54,293 nt of DNA from Psychromonas sp. B3M02 (GTDB lineage: Bacteria; Pseudomonadota; Gammaproteobacteria; Enterobacterales; Psychromonadaceae): positions 1 to 54,293 of the forward strand of contig NZ_QOCB01000029.1 of assembly GCF_003318165.1 (NCBI RefSeq). The letters run 5' to 3'. A model generated the notes under the pieces. It was not told the origin of the DNA. It worked only from the letters and a program-made list of their open reading frames with translations, and searched no databases. This document shows, piece by piece, positions 20,101 to 28,000 of this stretch; within the stretch, counting starts at the first letter, position 1; every line of letters starts with the position of its first letter. The position numbers were made by a program, and so were the translations under genes.

Positions 20101-20370
20101 ACCTTCTTTGGTATCTAAACTGTATTCAGCTAATAATGCATCAATCATATGTACCGCATTTTTATCTTTACGGACACGCTCAATCAAGTTAGTAGCATCA
20201 TGATTGATTTCAGCTAATTGCTGTTCACTAGGAGTTGCTAAAGGCAACAGTTGACGAAGCCACTCACTTTCATCCACCATATACAATGGCGAAATATACG
20301 ACCACAATACAGATAATTCTGTATCCATAAAATCTTTACGTAGCACGTCTGCAGCAGTCAACAACGACAT
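17197..20370 (-). CDS. putA: bifunctional proline dehydrogenase / 1-pyrroline-5-carboxylate dehydrogenase PutA
   Basis: PutA oxidises proline to glutamate in two steps: an FAD-dependent proline dehydrogenase (about residues 200-480), then an NAD-dependent dehydrogenase (about residues 550-1040). The FAD-barrel end YAPVGNHKDLLPYLVRRLLE and the segment RLVKGAYWDSEIK are visible, as are CISPWNFPLAIFLGQ, the Glu motif ETGGQNAMIVDSTA, and the catalytic C855 in AGQRCSALRVL. At 1057 residues it is shorter than E. coli PutA (1320). The N-terminal ribbon-helix-helix DNA-binding domain is absent, and the C-terminal domain is a separate gene just downstream. It therefore cannot repress itself; an AraC-type gene lies immediately upstream. 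Confidence 0.95.
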   Translation of the reverse strand: MSLLTAADVLRKDFMDTELSVLWSYISPLYMVDESEWLRQLLPLATPSEQQLAEINHDATNLIERVRKDKNAVHMIDALLAEYSLDTKEGILLMCLAEALMRIPDKQTADALIKDKLSVADWKAHLKNSSSLFVNASTWGLLLTGKIVNLKKANKKSSAHLVNGLVNKLTEPVIREVMQQAMKIMGHQFVLGRNINEAQSNGKTFTNKGCSYSFDMLGESALTATDAKKYFDAYMLAIESVGSKALNQKDQDNAATVSIKLSALHPRYEVANTQRVLTEMYDTVILLIKKAREVNVGLTIDAEEADRLELSLLLFEKLMAAPETKGWGKLGIVVQAYSKRALPVLAWLAGLAKQQGDIIPLRLVKGAYWDSEIKISQQNGFAAYPVYTRKEATDVSYLACAKFLLSPAIKGLIFPQFASHNAHTVTTITHIAEHQEYEFQRLHGMGDALYHHVMSMFNSHVRIYAPVGNHKDLLPYLVRRLLENGANSSFVHRLVDAKCPITELIEHPVITLTKRKTLHNNLIELPPAIFSDRQNSFSINIDIESEVAPLHKAIESFKGYQWRAGPIVNGIHYTDAQQLDEQESYITVQTITAPYDRSIEVGTVLFSTPQLIENALLNAQQHFLEWDTTAVTERAQCLYNLADLLEKHMPELVALCHHEAGKTIHDCIDEVREAVDFCRYYAQQATDMLAGSEANVSFDNIIQQVTHQGKGVFVCISPWNFPLAIFLGQITAALVMGNTVIAKPAEQTSLIAARAVEFMLEAGFDEQSIHLLTGNGAEIGNALTSDDRIAGVVFTGSTKTAQVINRSLAKRDVMPATFIAETGGQNAMIVDSTALPEQVVRDVIRSAFASAGQRCSALRVLFIQQDIAPRVIELIEGAMNELSVGLPYLHSTDVGPVIDKTAKDKLTSHINNMTEQHKLLAQVSLSDACQKGDFIAPTAIEIDSLDQLSEEQFGPILHVIRYKASQLEEVINQINGSGYGLTMGIHSRNESTYTHIAKASRVGNCYINRDQVGAVVGVQPFGGQGLSGTGPKAGGPRYLQRFSKQVVTVDVEMSEGG

Positions 20371-20503
20371 AAATATCCCTCTAAAAACATAACCTTAATT
20401 TGACTATGTTTGCATGTGATTAAAACTCGATAGTATTGCTAAATGGTAAAAAACGCTTTATCAAAAACTACGATTAATATGTCAAAAAGTACGACCGAAA
20501 TTA

Positions 20504-20525
20504 AAACGTGATCTAGATCAATTTT
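20504..20525. promoter_or_regulatory. CRP-like site upstream of putA
   Basis: The 22-base site reads AAA-CGTGA-TCTAGA-TCAAT-TTT and agrees with the ideal cAMP-CRP operator at 19 of 22 positions, with a perfect core. It lies about 134 bases before the putA start, between putA and the AraC-type gene. This fits catabolite control of proline use. Confidence 0.65.
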
Positions 20526-20547
20526 TTATTGGCCTAAAAACGGGCAA

Positions 20548-21333
20548 TTATTGGCGATATTTAGAAGGAGATGTGCCCTGTGTTTTAGTGAAGCTGTGTG
20601 TGAAACTGCTTTGATTAGCAAAACCACAAGCGCTTGCTATGGCCGAAAGTGTTAATGAATGATCAGCTAATAATTTTTTAGCTAAATTCAAACGAGTTTG
20701 TAAAATATATTGATGCGGAGTCATTCCCACTTGTAATTTAAATAGCAGGTGGAACTGGCTCTCACCTAGATAAACACATCCAGCCAATTGAGCGACAGTA
20801 ATTTTAGCGGCGATATGCTGCAGTATATAGTTATCAATCAGGGTCATGTTGATTCTATTTTTTAAACTAAGTTTATTGGGGAAGTCTAAATGCATGTGGC
20901 GATGAAGCATGGCTATCACGGTATTTTTGCAGGCTTCCGCTAACAGAATATCATCAGGAGACTCTTTCATCTCCTGAACTAGTAATTGTAAAATCGATTG
21001 GAACTGTCTATCTAAACGAAAATACTGATTGCTACTGAATAAAGGCTCAATTCTTTTTACTATTTGTGTATCAACACTAAGCTCATAGGGTAAGTTTAAG
21101 GTTAGAATTTCTGATTCGCCTACTCCATTAAAGGCATGCTCAGAGCTAGTAGTTACAATGCAGCCCTGCCCTGGAACAATAAAATTCGGTGTGCCTTCAA
21201 TACAAAATTCAGAATACCCTTTAAGGGCGATCACCAATTGGTGATGTTCATGGTCATGATTTTCAATTTCATGCGGTAAAGAGATCACTTGTGCGGGTGG
21301 TAAACATCCCGAATCAAATACTTTCATCAGCAT
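20548..21333 (-). CDS. AraC-family regulator, probable PutR
   Basis: This is a 261-residue transcriptional regulator with an N-terminal cupin-like sensor domain (HDHEHHQLVIALKGYSEFCI near residue 26) and a C-terminal pair of helix-turn-helix motifs (KITVAQLAGCVYLGESQFHL, then LSAIASACGFANQSSFTHSF, ending GTSPSKYRQ). In Vibrio an AraC-type PutR activates the put genes. Its position directly upstream of a putA without DNA-binding domain makes the same role likely. The start may be the ATG at 21333 or the one at 21327, the latter having GGA at better spacing. It is separated from putA by 177 bases holding the CRP-like site. Confidence 0.85.
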   Translation of the reverse strand: MLMKVFDSGCLPPAQVISLPHEIENHDHEHHQLVIALKGYSEFCIEGTPNFIVPGQGCIVTTSSEHAFNGVGESEILTLNLPYELSVDTQIVKRIEPLFSSNQYFRLDRQFQSILQLLVQEMKESPDDILLAEACKNTVIAMLHRHMHLDFPNKLSLKNRINMTLIDNYILQHIAAKITVAQLAGCVYLGESQFHLLFKLQVGMTPHQYILQTRLNLAKKLLADHSLTLSAIASACGFANQSSFTHSFTKTQGTSPSKYRQ

Positions 21334-21515
21334 TCCATAGCAAGTTAAACAGATGATTTCACTTTATGCATATAATGAAATTGAGGCAAGAAAAATGTAT
21401 CATATAAGTGTCATTTTTTGCTTATATAATGGGGATTCAAGAGCTTTATTAAACCATTTACTACTAAGTGGTATCACTATGCAATAACACCACTTAATTT
21501 TTAGCAACTTATGGA

Positions 21516-21743
21516 TTAGTCTTTATATAATTGATTAAAGCCTTTAACACTAAAACCATTTAAGAACTGGTCACCGATTTTCAAAATAGGAACACCACGG
21601 AACCCCGTTTTAGCAAACTCTTTCTGTCCTGCAGGGCTTTTAACATCTACAGAACGAAAAACAATACCCTGTTGTTCAAGGTATTGTTTTGCTGTTTTAC
21701 AGTGTGGGCAATTAACCATAGTGTATAACGTAATACGTTTCAT
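21516..21743 (-). CDS. glutaredoxin family protein
   Basis: This small thioredoxin-fold protein has 75 residues from the ATG at 21743, which follows AAAGGTT at proper spacing; the longer frame would run into the preceding gene. The dithiol active site is C12-P-H-C15. The cis-proline segment GVPILKIG and the glycine pair in LNGFSVKGFNQLY complete the fold. It resembles the short NrdH or YruB-like glutaredoxins. It lies 17 bases after the SlyD-like gene and is very likely co-transcribed with it. Confidence 0.88.
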   Translation of the reverse strand: MKRITLYTMVNCPHCKTAKQYLEQQGIVFRSVDVKSPAGQKEFAKTGFRGVPILKIGDQFLNGFSVKGFNQLYKD

Positions 21744-21760
21744 TGGATTAACCTTTACGA

Positions 21761-22240
21761 TTAATGGCCACAACCGCCTTTAGCGTGGGCATGACCATGA
21801 GAAATTTCATCTGCAGTTGCTTCACGCACACTGGCAACTTGAATGTTAAAGGTTAGGGTTTTACCTGCAAATGGATGGTTTAAATCACAATCTGCATTAA
21901 AGCGCCCTACTTTAATTATTGTTACTTCCTGTTTGCCTTGGTTTGATTCAACAGTAGCCACCATCCCTGCAGACCACTTTTTAGCGCCTTGTAAGTGTTT
22001 TAGAGGGATACGTTGAATAGCTGACTCACGACGCTCACCATAAGACTGCTCCGGTGTTAACGTCACCTCAAACTCATCGCCTACTGATTTACCGACAAAA
22101 GCCGCTTCCATGGTTTCAAATAAACCACCATGACCGTGCAGATAAAGTAATGGATCATTACCTTGACTATTTTCTAATAAGGTTTCACCTTCACTGACGC
22201 GATAATGAAATTCAACAACACTATTTTTTGCTATTTGCAT
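21761..22240 (-). CDS. SlyD-like FKBP-type peptidyl-prolyl isomerase
   Basis: This 159-residue cytoplasmic isomerase/chaperone has an FKBP domain interrupted by an insert-in-flap domain. Visible signatures are LYLHGHGGLFETMEAAFVGK, GDEFEVTLTPEQSYGERRES and FAGKTLTFNIQVASVREATA. It ends with a short histidine- and cysteine-containing tail (SHGHAHAKGGCGH), a reduced version of the metal-binding tail of E. coli SlyD. SlyD assists folding and nickel delivery. It starts 39 bases after the Toprim gene of the SMC operon and runs in the same direction, so read-through is possible. Confidence 0.88.
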   Translation of the reverse strand: MQIAKNSVVEFHYRVSEGETLLENSQGNDPLLYLHGHGGLFETMEAAFVGKSVGDEFEVTLTPEQSYGERRESAIQRIPLKHLQGAKKWSAGMVATVESNQGKQEVTIIKVGRFNADCDLNHPFAGKTLTFNIQVASVREATADEISHGHAHAKGGCGH

Positions 22241-22279
22241 GTTTATTCCTGCTTTTTATAAATTAGTTTCTATTGTACG

Positions 22280-23167
22280 TTAATTTAATTTAGATACCGA
22301 CAAAGTTAATGCCTTTGCCAGCATATGCTCTTGTTTGATAGTTTTTCTTTGTGCTGACATTAAGCTGTACAGCTGTAATATTTTTAATGAATCCGATTGA
22401 TACTTAGCAATATAGGTTCTTGCACTATCTTGCTTAAAGTAATCAATATCTGCACCGGTGGCGTGAAAGGTTTTAATGCTCTCTACAGTCGGGGCAATAA
22501 AATACTCAGCACCACTGGTTAACGTAATTTCTATGCCTTTAGGATCAAAGTCTGCAAAACACACCAACTGATGGGAATCTTTAAAACGCCTGAAAAACTG
22601 ATAAGCCATACTGGTGGTTTGTTGTGCTTTAATATCGCCACGGTATAACCACAGTGCATTTTTTAAAAAGTCATGCTCAGGGGAAAAATTCAATGAGGCT
22701 AAATTAGCCATCACACTTAAATTCTCTACCAATACAATACAGCGATGTTCAATACTAGTTACACTGTTTGCATCTAGATATAGCCCAAGTGATTGAAGCT
22801 CACTAAGTAGAATGTTTGTATGGTTAATCTGCAAGGTATTGAGACTATTGACCAACACAAAATCATGACTTACCGCTAAAGTATGAGGCTTCTCATCATT
22901 AAAAGTATTAGCTCGTGTTACCCGCGCAGTCTTTTCAGGATACGCATCGTATAAGAGATCAACATGAAGCTGTGATTTCACCAAATCAATAATGTCTCGC
23001 CTGTCTTGTTCAGTGTAAACCCACTCTCCGTATGCAATTTTTCCTAACCGATGCTGTGCAACAATCCACTCACAGGATTTATTCTTTTTAACGCGATTGA
23101 TAGCCTGACTTAATTGTTTTGCAAAAAATTGATACTGGGTTTTATTAATAATATAACCGGGCATCAT
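22280..23167 (-). CDS. Toprim protein of an SMC operon (JetD/MksG-like)
   Basis: This is a 295-residue protein with a C-terminal Toprim-type nuclease domain. The catalytic pattern is visible as E148 in IVLVENLS, and D206-F-D208 in CFADFDPKGIEI, followed near the end by KQEHML (residues 278-283), matching the EQE-type motif of JetD/DUF2220 proteins. The N-terminal 130 residues probably form a DNA- or partner-binding arm. In Wadjet and MksBEFG systems this protein cuts plasmid DNA captured by the SMC complex. Its start codon overlaps the stop of the kleisin-like gene (TAATG), so the two are translationally coupled. Sequence identity to known JetD appears low, but the active-site residues are intact. 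Confidence 0.75.
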   Translation of the reverse strand: MMPGYIINKTQYQFFAKQLSQAINRVKKNKSCEWIVAQHRLGKIAYGEWVYTEQDRRDIIDLVKSQLHVDLLYDAYPEKTARVTRANTFNDEKPHTLAVSHDFVLVNSLNTLQINHTNILLSELQSLGLYLDANSVTSIEHRCIVLVENLSVMANLASLNFSPEHDFLKNALWLYRGDIKAQQTTSMAYQFFRRFKDSHQLVCFADFDPKGIEITLTSGAEYFIAPTVESIKTFHATGADIDYFKQDSARTYIAKYQSDSLKILQLYSLMSAQRKTIKQEHMLAKALTLSVSKLN

Positions 23168-24408
23168 TAATTCACTTTAACTACAATGTCACTGTAAGAC
23201 CAGTTATGAGAAATACCTTCAAGCTGCTTACCTTTTGGTTTGATATCAATTAGTGCCTGTTGTGCATTGGTTAATTTACAATAACTGCTAAACACTAATT
23301 CAACCCAGGCAATAGGTTCAATATGCTGCTGTAATTGATGCCAATTGACTAATGATTGCTGCCAATAAGCAACAGCAGAGACGGCTTCACCTGTGGTAAT
23401 TGCTTTTTCAAATAGGCGCTCTGTTTGCTCTTCAAAGTAATCATAACTAAAGCCCATCGCCACGTTTTCAATCACCTCTACTGATGACGTTTCACGAGCA
23501 TTAGGTTTAGTCGGATTATTAAGTTTACGTAATGACTGCACTATTCCCACTAATGCATGCTCATGTGCGGTTTCTTTAACATTAATATAAGACTTAATTG
23601 GCATCGCAGGTGCAAAACGTAAGGTTTCAGGCAAGCTTTTATCTTCGAATACATTTTCGTTAATTTCAAACTCAGGATGTTTTTGAAGGTAACGTGCCAT
23701 ATTACGTAACAGACTAGCTTGTTTCTCATCGCGTCTTAATTTAAATAAGCTTAAACGCATACTATCAATGATAAAGCGCAACCGTGGCAAGGTTTGATTA
23801 AACCAATAGATAAAACCACTAATCTTACGCGCCAGCTCAACAGGGCAAGCCCAATCCATCCATTCGTAACAGGTTTCAGGATCGATCTGTTGTAATTCAG
23901 TTAATAACTTTTGTGCATAGGTTAATGCACGTTCATTTTCACGCACTTTTGCACTGATCGTAGTAACGAACCCGAACTGACTTGAGATGGCATAATGCAT
24001 ATTATCTAGACTAACGTTTAGGTTATCTTTTGCTTCATAGAGAAGATCATCTAATTGATCTAAATAATATTCTGCATCATCCTGTTGATCGCTAATCACT
24101 GATAAACGATAGTCGTTCACTGTATCAGCTAACACATCAATCACTTTACCCATGTCCGTGAGCTGTCGGTAACTACTTTGCTTACGCATTAAACGGTTTA
24201 ACATGCGCTTAAGCTCAGCACTAACACGATAATCACCAGGTTCGTCATCAGGTCTTAATAGCGACTTTTTATGCAGTGCCGCTATCTTTCTGGCTTCATC
24301 ACCATCACCCTGCACCGAACCAAACACATAAGCCTCTGCTAACAGTTGGTCATGCGCTCCAAGCTGGCGTAAAAGTTCTGCAACATCTTTAGTATCGTAA
24401 CCTGCCAT
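23167..24408 (-). CDS. kleisin-like subunit of an SMC operon (MukF/JetA/MksF-like)
   Basis: This 413-residue protein is largely helical. Its early part (about residues 40-75, LLRPDDEPGDYRVSAELKRM) looks like a winged helix. A long helical region follows (about residues 95-185, with ISAKVRENERALTYAQKLLT). The C-terminal part is mixed. The size, the layout and the position between an SMC gene and a Toprim gene identify it as the kleisin that bridges the SMC heads. No single motif is diagnostic, so the call rests on architecture and neighbours. It overlaps both neighbours by TAATG junctions. Confidence 0.65.
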   Translation of the reverse strand: MAGYDTKDVAELLRQLGAHDQLLAEAYVFGSVQGDGDEARKIAALHKKSLLRPDDEPGDYRVSAELKRMLNRLMRKQSSYRQLTDMGKVIDVLADTVNDYRLSVISDQQDDAEYYLDQLDDLLYEAKDNLNVSLDNMHYAISSQFGFVTTISAKVRENERALTYAQKLLTELQQIDPETCYEWMDWACPVELARKISGFIYWFNQTLPRLRFIIDSMRLSLFKLRRDEKQASLLRNMARYLQKHPEFEINENVFEDKSLPETLRFAPAMPIKSYINVKETAHEHALVGIVQSLRKLNNPTKPNARETSSVEVIENVAMGFSYDYFEEQTERLFEKAITTGEAVSAVAYWQQSLVNWHQLQQHIEPIAWVELVFSSYCKLTNAQQALIDIKPKGKQLEGISHNWSYSDIVVKVN

Positions 24409-25031
24409 TAGAACAATAACTCTTCTTGTTGTTGCTCTACTGTTTCTGGAAGCTCAATACGTTCTGAATCATTTAAGAACTCAATTAACAGATAGATAAG
24501 ATCAAACTTAGCCGTTGCAAAATAACGGCTACTGCCGGCATTTTTACGCACAAAATAGCCCAGTTCTTCTAATTTATGAAATACAAAAACCAATTGCTCA
24601 CGGCTTTCTAATTTATTAGTTTTAAAGGGTCTGATTGCGGTTAAATGGCGTAATTGTTCACGTAAGGTTTGGTCATGTTCAAATGGGTCAAACAGTTCAT
24701 TAATATTGATAATCGACTTCGCATGGATAGGTAAGTCTGTTTGACTCGCTGTAAGAATTAACTCTAAGAACTCAACAAGTGGACGGAACATACCGCGAAT
24801 ATCGGTAAATAAAGCGGTTAATTCCGGTGTATTGTCACTGTCCACTTCATTAAAGGTGCAGTAGTAAGCATCTGCACTGTCTAAATAGGTTAATTGACGA
24901 TCTAAGTTGCTGAGGAAATCACTGACACGATCTTGGTTATCTTGGGCTTGTAGAAATAAGAACTCATCTGCAAAGCCTGTTTCACAAATCACTTCACCGG
25001 TTAAAAGTTTTTGAACGGTTTGCTTAAACAT
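24408..25031 (-). CDS. small winged-helix subunit of an SMC operon (MukE/JetB/MksE-like)
   Basis: This acidic 207-residue protein has a C-terminal winged-helix segment (about residues 145-195: LVFVFHKLEELGYFVRKNAG, then SSRYFATAKFDLIYLLIEFL). The size and this segment fit the MukE/KITE-type subunit that binds the kleisin and DNA. Its start overlaps the end of the SMC gene by 8 bases, and its stop overlaps the start of the kleisin-like gene. The assignment is from context and fold pattern, with no diagnostic motif. Confidence 0.65.
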   Translation of the reverse strand: MFKQTVQKLLTGEVICETGFADEFLFLQAQDNQDRVSDFLSNLDRQLTYLDSADAYYCTFNEVDSDNTPELTALFTDIRGMFRPLVEFLELILTASQTDLPIHAKSIININELFDPFEHDQTLREQLRHLTAIRPFKTNKLESREQLVFVFHKLEELGYFVRKNAGSSRYFATAKFDLIYLLIEFLNDSERIELPETVEQQQEELLF

Positions 25032-28000
25032 CTTGGCTCTCCAATTCAGTTGTTTGTGTCTGACTCGCTTGTTCTGCCACTTGTTTGCGCTGCATTAATA
25101 GCTCATCTAATCGTGATGTTGGGATATGTGCATGGAATATTTTGTTATCTTTAATCTTATAATGACGCTCATAGAGTGACAAGATATGGCGATCTGTAGA
25201 AGGCGAAGCAGATAACATAGTAATTGCATTGTCGTTAAACATAGTTAATAACAGGTCGATATTTTCGGCGGCTAATTCACCTAACTCATCTACCGGTAAT
25301 ATGATTTGGGTTTGCACATCACTTTCTCCACGTAACATGCCTAAAATCCCCGCATATAAAGACAACATGGCGAGGTATGACAGCCCTGTTGAACTGATTT
25401 TTTTCAGCTGTCTCGCATTACGTGCGTGTTTTAACTGCCCTTTTTCAGAGATAGTAAACTCGATATCAAACAGTTGATGGTGAGCTAGTGCAAACCCTTC
25501 ACTTGGTAGATAAGCAGAAAGTTTTTGCATTGCAACAATCAAGTCGTCAGGAATATCACCGACACCTTCACGTAAATCATCACGGTATTTATCAAATAAC
25601 TTAGCAAATTGCTGTAATGGTCCCCAGTAATCTAGCTCTTCCTGTTTCATTACTGTATTAACGTTAATATCAGCAAGTGCTTCAAAGTGCGCTAGTTTAG
25701 TGACGTTATTAGACAGTTGTTTACCGATACTTTTAATGCGACGCGCGAAGTGTTCAATATGTTGATAGAACTCATTGATCATATTGGCGTTGACCGTCAC
25801 CAACTGATAGGTATTCTTTTGTTTCTGTGCGGCACTACTGAGTAAGTCTGCAATCGGGTTTTGGTATTTAAACAAGCTTCTCGCGCCCTTATAAATATCA
25901 TTATCCGCCACTAACTTAACCCAGTTTTCATAGAGTTCACTATTTGCATTATTTTTTGCAAAGGCCGTATTAAACTGAGTTATTTGCGATTGTAGACGTT
26001 TATCAATGGTTTTGAATTGTTTGACCCAATCACCACAGAAAGTTACAGTTAACTCTGGGTTATTGCTTGGCTCTGACTCTGCAGCGATAGGTTCAATGCC
26101 ATACTGTTCACACTCACGTTGAGCCAAACTTAATTGCAGTAAAAGATCCGCATCATCATTGAGTTGCTGCGAAACTTTTTTAAGTAGTTTTTGTTTCTCA
26201 GTAATTAAACCAGTTTTTTCAATGGTTAAATCAGATAAGCTATTTTCTAAACCGCGTTTTTGTACTTCTCTATTTTGATTCTGCTCAACTAACTGATCGC
26301 GATTAATATAACGCTTATTCATGAAGTCTTCATATTCACGCGCTTTACGCGCCCAAACGGCACACTCTTCAAGCTGCTTTGTTAATTCAGCACGTTGTTT
26401 AATACGTTTATCAACTTCACCATCAGGGTCTAATTTGTCTAAGGCTTGGTCACGCTGCTGTTTGTAGTCTTTCTGACGTGTTTTAGCACTTTCTTGAATA
26501 GCAGCAAACTGCTCAGCAAGTTGATCAAGTTGACTGTCACGGTCTGACTCAACGACCATACGTTGATCTAACATTTGATTATTCAGCTCAAAACGTTGCG
26601 CTTGTTGAAGCTCTTTAAACTCAGCCAGTTTACTTTGTTGTTGTTTGATTTTAGTGGTTAACTTTTTAATATCACCTTCAAAGGTTGCTGCAGCTTGCTT
26701 CAAGAAGTGTTGCTTTTTAATCACCAAATTATCTTGTTGGGTTTTAAACTGCTGACGTTGTAGTTCTATTTTTTGTAAGGCTTGTTTACGCTCACTGATC
26801 AACAGTGTTTGTTGTTCAATTTGTTTATTTAGATCGTTTAACTGTGTTGTTAATTGTTGTTCTTTATCACTAAGTGACGCTATTTTATCATCTATTGTGG
26901 TGATTTTTTCACGCAGTTCATTTTCATTAAGCTGTAGGTCGTTATCTTGCAACTGGTCTAAATCAATTTGTAAGCCAAATAAACTCAACTTATCAGCGGG
27001 CTCTGTGACCCATTGAGGGTTAAGATCTTTTCGTGCTAATTGCTCGGCAGATAAAACTCGGCCGATGTTATCTTTCCAACCTTGTGCTTCATTCTCATGA
27101 CTTAAAAAGTGATGTAATGAATTCACCTCTGGTAACAATTGTAAATGTAACTGTTGACGTGATTTTTTGTAATCGTCCAACTGACGGTTATTTTTAGTAT
27201 GTTGGTCTAGGACTGACGTTCGCTGTTTTTCTAACGTATTGAGCTGCTGATTATCACTACTTAATACTTGTAATAGATCACTCAAACGATCTTTCACTTC
27301 AGACATATTAACTTGATTACTATCAATTTCAGCTTGTAAAGCAGGGTCAACAGTGATGTTTTGTTGTGCAGTCTCAGCCATCTTCAAGTCATTTTGTAAT
27401 AACTGCAGATCCATGTTCAATTTTAAAAAGCTGTCGTTTAACTGCTCATTCAATTTTGCTAACTGGCCTTGATAGGTTTCAGAAATAACCGATAGTTGAG
27501 TATTCGCTTGCTCTTTTACTTTAGCAACTTGCTCATGATTACGCGCTTCATCTTTGACCTTTTGTAAGGTAAGCGTCTGTAATAAGGATTCAAACTTTGC
27601 TTGTACTTTGTTTAAGTTACCTTCAAAGGCTTCAATGATCTCATTTACATCGTTCAACGCCTGTTGATAACGAGGTGCGTTATCTGCTTGTAATTGAAAA
27701 CTAGCCGCGTCATTTTCATCAAACTTAAGTTTATCTTCATCTAACAGATCAATACGGCCTTGGTCAGCTTCAATTTTCACCAACAATTTACTGATGTCGG
27801 TTTGCAGTGTTTGTGTTTGCTCTTTTAACTGTTTATCCAATTGCGTGATTTGCTCACGTAATTGAGTTTTCTGTTGGCTGCGCTCCGTTTGCTTGGTATT
27901 AATGCTTTCTTGATGCGCTAACATTTCAACATGTAAGTGCTGTAATTTAATTAGTAAGTTATCTAACTGAGTAAAATCTGTTTGCCACAGCGCAATTTTA

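Noticed and set aside
21465-21496. Hairpin (TAAGTGGT / ACCACTTA) after the glutaredoxin gene as terminator
   Set aside because: On the minus strand it is not followed by a T tract; the T run lies on the side that would serve a plus-strand gene, and none is there. Left unassigned.
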